Below, piece by piece: positions 30,337-37,141 of a stretch of 37,141 nt of DNA. Every line of letters starts with the position of its first letter. The first letter of the stretch is position 1. The notes below the pieces were generated by a model. The model searched no databases, was not told the DNA's origin, and worked only from the letters and a program-made list of their open reading frames with translations. The stretch comes from Stramenopiles sp. TOSAG23-2 (lineage: Eukaryota; Sar): assembly GCA_900128395.1 (NCBI GenBank), contig LT649331.1:1-37141 (forward strand). Direction: 5' to 3'. The translations under genes and the position numbers were made by a program.

Positions 30337-30960
30337 ACAAAAAAATTTAACAACACGTCACATATGTGTTGTACGTGAAAAATACTTTTTGCCATATTCA
30401 ATTTATTATATAATATTACGTATATAAAATGTACTCGTATTAAAATTATTATATCATATGCATGTATTAATATTATAAAAAATATTTATGTTTTATTGCT
30501 GAAATACGCCCCACCAGTATAAATATATTTTGGATGAAAATAGAGAGGTGTGTGGTAGCCTATGTGAATTATATAAATTAAAATTCATACTTACGGTGTT
30601 GTCAGTCATTATTGTACAGTAGAGCTACGCGTTTTCGTCCATCATTTTAGTGATATTATACTCATAGTGGCCGTACGTGACCAAAGCGATCCAAAAAATG
30701 ATTGCCAGGATTGCTGATGTAACAGCTGTTCTAAATAAAAATAACCAATATTTAACTTTTATAACTCACTCTATTACCATTGAATATCATTGGCTTTTTA
30801 ATAAAAATCTGTGATGTACACATTAGACACATATATGATATATATAGTATCTGTATTAATGTATTACTACATGTTAGATAGATTTAAATGAATGTAAAAA
30901 CATTAAAGTCTAATATTGTTCGTGTTTAGAATTATTACATATGCTATTGCAAATAATAAT
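30337..30960. other. intergenic region, possible missed 5' exon of the EF-hand gene
   Basis: No ORF longer than about 40 codons was seen. A T/G-rich tract ending in GTGTTTAG at 30921-30929 looks like a splice acceptor in front of the EF-hand frame. An upstream exon is therefore possible, but I found no donor that fits the frame. A near-palindrome GGCCGTACGTGACC lies at about 30669-30682. Confidence 0.4.
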
Positions 30961-32835
30961 ATGGGAGCACTTAAACCGTTTTTAAATATACTGCAAGTGC
31001 CATCTGAGCACCAAGATTTGCTTGTAAATATTGTAGAAGTCTTCAATAGGTCGTTCACTGGGGACGCATTGGACAATTTAGATGTTGCAATTTCAAAATC
31101 GATGAAGAAAGGGTTATTCCCAAATTATCCAGATGGATTATTCGTGTGTTTTGGTGCTTCATTGATTGGTGAATTGGATAAGTTTGGAAGCGGTATGGAA
31201 CACTTGATCCAGCAGTCAACAACGCCTTTTCAATATTTGCAAGGCTTTGTACCGATGTTAGTCTCATTGCAACGAAGGGATGGCACTACTAATATGACAG
31301 ACTTCAATCGCGTTGTGTCTCGTCTTTGCGATGCTGCAACTTTAGACCATAGCGGTCGATTATTGATTCGCGGAAAATTTATGCTTGCTGCTAATAAAAG
31401 AAGCTTCAAAGCAAGAGCACAAAATAATGCTTTGTCTGCTTTCGTTGGGAATTTGAAAGGAAATGGTAGTAACGAAAACAATGGTGAAGCAGATGACGGC
31501 AATCCCTCATCAGAACAGTTTCCGGCTAGACGTGCATCTGCAACTTCAGAGGAAATAGCTAATTTACTTTATGCCATTATTGTATCTGACATACCAAAGC
31601 TGTTGCAGTCAATCGACATACTTGGGGTAGATCCAACGCTTGCATCTGGACTATTAGCTTTTATTAACAAAAATTTAAATGATCAAATACCACGAGAATA
31701 TTCTGGTAATGATTTGGGTTTAAATAAATTGGCAGAAGATTTGTGTGCAAGCGATTCCAGTTGTCCACCGCAAGAAAATATGAAACATATGATCAAAATC
31801 TTAGCTGATGGATTTGGTGGAATAGGGGGCGGAAGCGACGGATTAAGCAATTCTATCCAAGCTGTGTCCAAAAATTATTTGGAAGCTGGAGATCCAGTTA
31901 TGCTAAACGCAATTTATTTCGCCTCGGTTGATTCTCCATCGCATATGTCTAAAATTTTTAAATCTACGAGTACAATGATGAAGCTAGTTTTAAATGAATA
32001 TCCAGAGTCCATGTACACGTTGGTGAGTGGTTTAATCAATTTATGTGCACCAACTGATTCTGCTGAAAGTCAAGACAAAGCAATGGCTCAATCCTTTAGA
32101 GATTTGAGTCGTTCGTATAAAGTGCGAGAGCAAATAGTGAAGGCAATGTATGGATTGTGTCGTGGTAAAATGGAATTGGTGCGACCACTTGGTCAAGAGT
32201 ATGGGGAGTTCGAAACTCACAAGACAGAGAATTTTTTCAAGTTAGTAATGCGATTAGCGCCTATAATGCACATTAACGAAAAGGATGAAGATGAACAAAA
32301 TAATGGAGATGAGACAACGTTGGAAGAGGATATTTCACCAGATGTTGTTTTTGCACGTGTAGATAAACATGGCACAGGATATATTACATTGGATGAATTT
32401 GCAGAGGCAATGAAAATGTATCAAATGAAATTGAACAAAATTGGATTAATGAAACTATTTTTATCTGGGGATGAAGAAGGTGAAGGTCTATTAACGCCTG
32501 AAAAGTTTGGAGACATTATATCTTCTTTTGAGGAGAAAATGGTCTTAAATATTATGGATTCTTTAGGCAAAGGTATGTCCACCTTGATCAACGCCGTGCT
32601 GGTGGCAATATCATTCATTTTGTTATTATTTGGCTTTTTATTTGTAGGGTTGAGTACTTTTAGTAGACCAGGTGCATTTGGTGCGGCGACTAGCAGTAGT
32701 TTATTCTTAGGAATTGGAAATTCGATGGGGGAAGATGATGAAGATGATGAAGAAGAAGATGATGACGATGAAGATGGTGGTAGCGATGAATTAGTAGAAG
32801 CATTGACTGAGAATATGGAAATTGTAGAAGAATAA
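30961..32835 (+). CDS. tail-anchored EF-hand protein of unknown family
   Basis: 624 residues from the first in-frame ATG (30961). The frame is open 15 codons further up without an ATG, and a possible acceptor at 30929 means an upstream exon may be missing. The first ~440 residues are helical and include a Gly/Asn/Ser-rich stretch (~160-190). I recognise no domain there. Residues 468-479 form a canonical EF-hand loop, DKHGTGYITLDE, in VFARVDKHGTGYITLDEFAEAM. A degenerate second hand follows (SGDEEGEGLLTPEKF). A single hydrophobic helix at ~541-566 (NAVLVAISFILLLFGFLFVG) precedes an extremely acidic Glu/Asp tail ending EIVEE. It is most likely a calcium-binding protein held in a membrane near its C-terminus, with the side exposed unknown. 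The tail could itself bind calcium. Confidence 0.75.
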   Translation: MGALKPFLNILQVPSEHQDLLVNIVEVFNRSFTGDALDNLDVAISKSMKKGLFPNYPDGLFVCFGASLIGELDKFGSGMEHLIQQSTTPFQYLQGFVPMLVSLQRRDGTTNMTDFNRVVSRLCDAATLDHSGRLLIRGKFMLAANKRSFKARAQNNALSAFVGNLKGNGSNENNGEADDGNPSSEQFPARRASATSEEIANLLYAIIVSDIPKLLQSIDILGVDPTLASGLLAFINKNLNDQIPREYSGNDLGLNKLAEDLCASDSSCPPQENMKHMIKILADGFGGIGGGSDGLSNSIQAVSKNYLEAGDPVMLNAIYFASVDSPSHMSKIFKSTSTMMKLVLNEYPESMYTLVSGLINLCAPTDSAESQDKAMAQSFRDLSRSYKVREQIVKAMYGLCRGKMELVRPLGQEYGEFETHKTENFFKLVMRLAPIMHINEKDEDEQNNGDETTLEEDISPDVVFARVDKHGTGYITLDEFAEAMKMYQMKLNKIGLMKLFLSGDEEGEGLLTPEKFGDIISSFEEKMVLNIMDSLGKGMSTLINAVLVAISFILLLFGFLFVGLSTFSRPGAFGAATSSSLFLGIGNSMGEDDEDDEEEDDDDEDGGSDELVEALTENMEIVEE

Positions 32836-33513
32836 ACAAAAGAAAAGAGTGTTTTAAAAAATTTTAAAAATATTGTACCCCACATATTGTACACATTTAA
32901 TAATATATTATACCGGTGGTATATTTTAATAGTGTACATCATTATATCATATATATATTTTATATTTCAATTTTTTTAAATTATATACTTCGTATTATTC
33001 GCGCGTAGTTTTTACGCGTAATTTAAATTTTTTTAATAAAAATACTCATGATAATTCCTACTCTTATATAGTATTTTATAATTAATGCTCCACCAATGTT
33101 TTTATATCTTAAAAAATATTGGCACACTCTGTGGATTTCAATGAACTCTATCGCAATGTTACGATTCATTGTCCATCTTTCAGTTTAGTGAGATCAGATA
33201 TTATTGTCTCACTTATTGTATTCTTTCTGGAGAGTAGGAATTATCATAAGTAAATTAAAAAATAAGTCTCGTTCAGATGTTCGCGTAGCCATATATTTTA
33301 ATTATTTTCTCGTACGTATTTCTACTCAGTGAAACCAAGCCAAAATTAATATTTCATATTCACACATGTATATATTATATTATATACTCGTATAATATAT
33401 ATATGCGAGAAACTGTATATAACATTTAAGTTATACAATTACCGCGATTGTATAAGATTGTGTCAATATTTGTTTTACGAACGTACAAACTAAGTACGTA
33501 TTTTTTTTTTAAA
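32836..33513. other. convergent intergenic region with inverted repeats
   Basis: It lies between the 3' ends of the EF-hand and SHIPPO genes. It contains a perfect hairpin CGCGTA-GTTTT-TACGCG (33002-33018) and the 210-bp inverted-repeat element. ACGAACGTAC at 33478-33487 also occurs at about 17607-17616. No gene seen. Confidence 0.5.
33043..33252. mobile_element. 210-bp element with 22-bp inverted ends (MITE-like candidate)
   Basis: TACTCATGATAATTCCTACT plus CT (33043-33064) is repeated inverted at 33231-33252 with one mismatch. The inside has no coding potential. A third copy of the end motif lies at 17733-17758. Target-site duplications could not be identified with confidence, so a transposon origin is only suggested. 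Confidence 0.4.
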
Positions 33514-34981
33514 TTATTTATCCATCACTGTGTAAAGATCTGCGCCACTATCTTTGCCTCTTATTTTTTTCCATATTTCTCTACGCATTTCAGTAATTGA
33601 TGCTTCTGCTAGCAATTCTTTTGATGGCTGGTACATTGGTTTATGTTGCAAAGCTCTCCGTCGCTTTTCTTCTTTAGCTCTTGTTGCTTGGCGGCTTAAA
33701 CTTCTTGAGCTAGGTTGTGGAACAATTTGTGAAACAGAACGAGATGCTCTTACCATGACATCATGATCTCCAAAACTAAATGAAGGAGCTGTTGATATAT
33801 GTCCTTTATTATCAAATTTAGGAAGGTATGCCGGTCCAGGGCCATTATCGCCACTAATACTTTCATACAAAGAACCATAGCTTCTACGTGGACACATTGT
33901 TGGATTTACAGGAGTTTTTTCCACTTGTGAATAATTAGGTTGGTAGACAGGACCAGGCTGTTGAGTGTAGCATTAAAAAAAAAGGAGAACGATTTGTTAG
34001 AGAGAAGGGTTTTAATAAGTTTACGGGGATGTAGAATGTACTTACTCCAATACTTTCTTTATTTTTTGGCAAACGTGAAGATGTAGAAAATTTCATTGTT
34101 TTACCATAAGTTATAGGCACACCTGGTAACCGGTATCTTGCATCAGCACGTGTGTTGTATCTTGGGCCTGGGGATGACCAGCGATCAGTCCCTTCATGAG
34201 TAGCTGCACAATCGATCATATCGTTTCTCTGTGCTAATGGATGCGTTCTTGGTCCAGATGTCCCAAAGGGTGCATATTTTCTTGATGCTTTTTTTACTTG
34301 TTTTGGGGAAAAATTTGAGGGTGCACTGTTTGACTGGCGTAGCTTTGAATGATTATTATGACGTTTTGAGTGACTATTGGCTGTATTAGCGCGTCTTGAT
34401 GTGGTTTTTTTTCCCAATTGACTTCGCTGAGTCTTAGACCTACCAAATAAAGATCCACCTTTAATTTTTGTCTTGCCAACTAGACCAGAATTATTGGAGT
34501 ACGCCTGAGGTCCAGGTGTAGTTATTGACATCACTTTTGGGTCATATGTGCAACGTCCACGATGATGTATGGTCATATCACCACCACCAGATTTAAAATA
34601 TCTTGGTGTCGTTATTGCTTTGTCAGCAGTTTGGTTTCTTCTCTTCCTTCTCCTCCGTTGCCGTTGGCGTCTTTCTGTTAAACTAGTGGTACTTGCTCGT
34701 TGCAATATGTGACTATTATTGTTCCTACTACTACTGGTTTTTTTCTTTCGCTGAATTCCTACAAGTGATAAAGCTGCATCTTGCTCCCTGCGAAAAACTT
34801 CTGGCCGCTTTAAACTTAACATTCTATTCAAATTATCATTACTTTCTTTAGACGTCAATATTTTCAATTGACTATATTCTGACCGATATTCCGGTGTATA
34901 ATTTGTCAATCGTTTTGCTAGTGCCAATCTATATTGCTTTGCTAAATCATTGGTTAAAGTGCTATAGTATTTTTCTGACAT
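33514..34981 (-). CDS. SHIPPO/STPG-repeat (sperm-tail PG-rich) axonemal protein
   Basis: Two exons, 34981-34046 and 33957-33514, join in phase 0 into 459 residues, starting at the ATG at 34981. Pro-Gly-Pro-x-x-Tyr type repeats mark the family: TTPGPQAY (154-161), SSPGPRY (269-275), IGPGPVY rebuilt across the splice (311-317), and NGPGPAY (350-356). Weaker copies include SGPRTHP and LPGVPITYG. The rest is basic and disordered, with Arg runs near 105-115. A helical basic segment with AKEEKRRRALQHKPMY and then EMRREIWKKIRG closes the protein. SHIPPO/STPG/ODF3 proteins are associated with sperm-tail fibres and doublet microtubules. Together with the CFAP57-like and ODA docking genes, it indicates a motile flagellum. 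Confidence 0.82.
33958..34045 (-). other. intron in the SHIPPO gene (88 bp)
   Basis: Donor GTAAGT follows ATTGGA, and the acceptor CAACAG precedes CCTGGTCCTG. Splicing creates a complete PGPVY repeat (GPGPVYQ) directly at the junction, which strongly supports the model. Confidence 0.93.
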
Positions 34982-35407
34982 TGATGATGTTTTATTTTAA
35001 TTTTAAATTTATATTATATAGACTATGTAAATATATATTATTTTCTAACGAGAACTAATTTGATGCGACAAGAAAAAAAAAAATCTTCAATTTTAAATAC
35101 CTCGTTACGTTTTTTTAATTTAAATTGAACAAAATATAAGTAATTATTAAATTGATGTGTTATAGAAGACTATGACAAAAAAAATTTTATATATAGTAGT
35201 CGTCGGACCATAAAGGTATTTATTTATTATTATTATTTAATAATCTCCTCAACGTATATATAGTATAGAATATCTAGTATAATAATATAAGAGTTTTGTT
35301 TTTTTTTTTCCAAAGAAGTTTAAGGGAAAGAAAGTGTACCTGGTATTATGAAGAATGAGAATGCCAAATGCCAGAAGAATGCAGTCGCTCGTGCGCTCGG
35401 GTAGCAT

Positions 35408-35570
35408 GCGGTAGCATGAGAGAATTAGAGAGGATCCGGATCTCAGAATTCTCTCTGCAGGTACAAGCACGAGTAGCTTTCTATCCTTTGCGGTAGCATG
35501 AGAGAATTAGAGAGGATCCGGATCTCAGAATTCTCTCTGCAGGTACAAGCACGAGTAGCTTTCTATCCTT
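35408..35570. repeat. 82-bp tandem duplication with internal palindrome
   Basis: Copies 35408-35489 and 35490-35570 match except at the last base, starting GCGGTAGCATGAGAGAATTA. Each contains AGAGAATT and AATTCTCT as inverted arms around GGATCCGGATC, an imperfect palindrome. It lies about 430 bp upstream of the SHIPPO gene start. Confidence 0.92.
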
Positions 35571-35794
35571 CCGGGTGCATTCGTTGAACGCGCTGGACGT
35601 GGAGTTCACTCGAAAACGGTAAAACTGTCGATGTGAAAGATCCTTGTTGTATATAATATTATATACAGTAGCCGGTAACTATCCATAATATATATATATA
35701 TAATATTTTTAGTATATATTATGATAAATAAAAACCTGGACTGTTCACATCACTTTCATCGAGTATGTCATACAAAAGTACAAATAAAAAAATA

Positions 35795-35816
35795 AAAATA
35801 GTGCTGTGACGGCCTA
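35795..35816. repeat. 22-bp sequence shared in inverse orientation with 15886-15907
   Basis: AAAATAGTGCTGTGACGGCC plus TA is the exact reverse complement of 15886-15907. At this GC content such a match is unlikely by chance. Confidence 0.75.
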
Positions 35817-36038
35817 CCACTGGTAAAAAATGGCTCTTTAAATTCCCTATCAAATAATTTTCAATCAACTATTAAAGATTGAATTATTTATCTCATTTCA
35901 ATTGTTCATGTAGTAGTCTAATATTTGTACTTTAAATCCTGGATCAAAAAAAGTGCATCATTTCAGCATACATGGCATATACCACCAAGTATGGTATAAA
36001 CAATGCATGAATTCTATTCCGAGTAAGTAGTAAGTTCA

Positions 36039-36433
36039 ACTCTCCACCACACATTCTCCACCTACAGTTTTTGTATTGTAAGACTCTCCACAATCCTATC
36101 AAGACATTGTGGAGAGTTTGAAGTTTGGAAATACAATTTTTTTGCCTAATTATAATTAAAAATGTGAAAAGTACTCTCCACCACACATTCTCCACCTACA
36201 GTTTTTGTATTGTAAGACTCTCCACAATCCTATCAAGACATTGTGGAGAGTTTGAAGTTTGGAAATACAATTTTTTTGCCTAATTATAATTAAAAATGTG
36301 AAAAGTACTCTCCACCACACATTCTCCACCTACAGTTTTTGTATTGTAAGACTCTCCACAATCCTATCAAGACATTGTGGAGAGTTTGAAGTTTGGATAC
36401 ACAATTTTTTTGCCTAATTATAATTAAAAATGT
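36039..36433. repeat. 134-bp unit in three tandem copies, each with a 12-bp hairpin
   Basis: Copies start at 36039, 36173 and 36307; the third ends near 36433 and differs in a few bases (GGATACACAA against GGAAATACAA). Each contains ACTCTCCACAAT and ATTGTGGAGAGT as perfect inverted arms around an 11-nt loop (36083-36117 in copy 1). The left part repeats CTCCACC-type words. Confidence 0.94.
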
Positions 36434-36980
36434 ATGTTGAGAATACATTAGCACATTAGTAAAAATAATGACACATGCAAAAGAACAGCAAACTCTACAA
36501 CAACAACGAAGGAAAAAGAAAAGGAAACACCGTAATAAAAAACATTGATATTATAAAAATGTATGACACAACGTGTGTAATTATTGCATATCTTATGATA
36601 CCTGATATCATAAATTGTCACAAAATGTTTTTTCCGACATGTTTTTTTTATTATTCACGGCTCTCATGTATGGCCATTTTGATAATTTCATGTGTGTGTG
36701 TATATATGTAAGATGTAAAAAATTTTGATAAACTTTACTCTTTAAAAAAATTTGAGATAAAAAAATATGTACGACAAGAGCATGTTTGTAAATAAAAAAC
36801 AAATACATTTCACTCCCTACAATTTTGTGGTTAGATTAAAATCATGATCCTCGTATATATATATATATAGTTAACACAACATCAATAATTCTTTCACACT
36901 CTTTCATTTTATATAATTCTGTCTAGATAATAGTATTAATTATTTCTGGTAATTACACATATATAGTGAATATAACATCA

Positions 36981-37001
36981 TGAGTAAATAAAATCTTTAA
37001 A
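36981..37001. repeat. 21-bp dispersed repeat also at 17317-17337
   Basis: Exact copy of the sequence at 17317-17337 in the same orientation. Nearby AT-rich words such as TTACACAT and TCGTATATATA also recur around both sites. Confidence 0.6.
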
Positions 37002-37141
37002 TTATAAATAAGAGAATTTTTTATATATAGTTAACAACCACATTTTCCAAGCTTCAAAAGTACAAAAGAAGCCATGAAAGTGCACATGTTAACGGTTCTC
37101 ACTCTAATGCATCAATAGTTCCATTCGCAGTCGATACGCTA

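Larger units (their letters stand above)
34982..37141. other. gene-poor, repeat-rich right end
   Basis: About 2.1 kb upstream of the SHIPPO gene with no recognisable gene. It holds a TACCTGG element (35336), an 82-bp duplication, a 134-bp triplication, two dispersed short repeats and TA microsatellites. The short open frames in it fall within repeats or AT-rich sequence and are not credible. Confidence 0.5.

Noticed and set aside
35430-35480. Closely spaced GGATCC, GAATTC and CTGCAG sites resembling a cloning polylinker, in both copies of the 82-bp repeat
   Set aside because: The spacing and flanks do not match any polylinker I know, and the sites lie in a palindromic genomic repeat without adjoining vector sequence. 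Coincidence is more likely than vector contamination.
35944-36195. 83-codon minus-strand open frame with Trp-rich repeats
   Set aside because: It is produced by the 134-bp repeat units and has no start context or independent support.
36039-36433. Regular array that could suggest a CRISPR
   Set aside because: The whole 134-bp unit is repeated with no variable spacers, in a eukaryotic context. It is a tandem repeat.

Overview
The window is nuclear DNA from a unicellular flagellated eukaryote. It is AT-rich and densely packed with genes on both strands, and the intergenic DNA is full of TA-rich microsatellites. Introns are few and short: three are visible, all with GTAAGT donors and YAG or TAG acceptors. 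Open frames end in TAA or TGA, which fits the standard genetic code. Many proteins carry long Asn, Ser or Asp runs. Several genes encode ciliary proteins, so the cell builds a motile flagellum at some stage. A heterotrophic protist, possibly a stramenopile, would fit, but the sequence alone does not settle the lineage.

Layout from left to right. A hypothetical protein (309-1262, -) is divergent from a CFAP57-type WD40/coiled-coil ciliary protein (2028-6429, +), which is interrupted by an apparent one-base frameshift near 5655-5659. A doubtful small minus-strand gene (about 6542-6877) and a DoxX-like membrane protein (7054-7467, +) follow. Next is a secreted iduronate-2-sulfatase-type enzyme fused to a GH43-like beta-propeller (7866-10928, +, one intron). 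A mitochondrially targeted methyltransferase-like protein (11599-12933, +) then faces a cytosolic prolyl-tRNA synthetase (13383-15188, -).

A 2.7 kb gene-poor stretch follows, holding repeats and an assembly gap (17411-17477). After it come an RMDN-type TPR membrane protein (17902-19341, -), a secreted protein with a split saposin-like cysteine pattern (20079-22199, -), and an SLC5-type sodium/solute symporter (23050-25050, -). Divergent from the symporter is a MATH-BTB ubiquitin-ligase adaptor (25711-27648, +). Then come an outer-dynein-arm docking-complex coiled-coil protein (28227-30336, +, one intron), a tail-anchored EF-hand protein (30961-32835, +) and a SHIPPO/STPG-repeat protein (33514-34981, -, one intron). 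The last 2.1 kb is repeat-rich and has no recognisable gene.

There is no operon logic, but three of about fourteen genes (CFAP57, the ODA docking protein, the SHIPPO protein) belong to the axoneme. The sulfatase fusion, the saposin-like protein and the symporter suggest secretion or lysosomal digestion followed by solute uptake. The most notable points are the sulfatase-GH43 fusion, the split saposin domain, and a set of nearly perfect short tandem duplications (82-134 bp units) in the spacers between genes. One of these duplicates the start codon of the RMDN gene.
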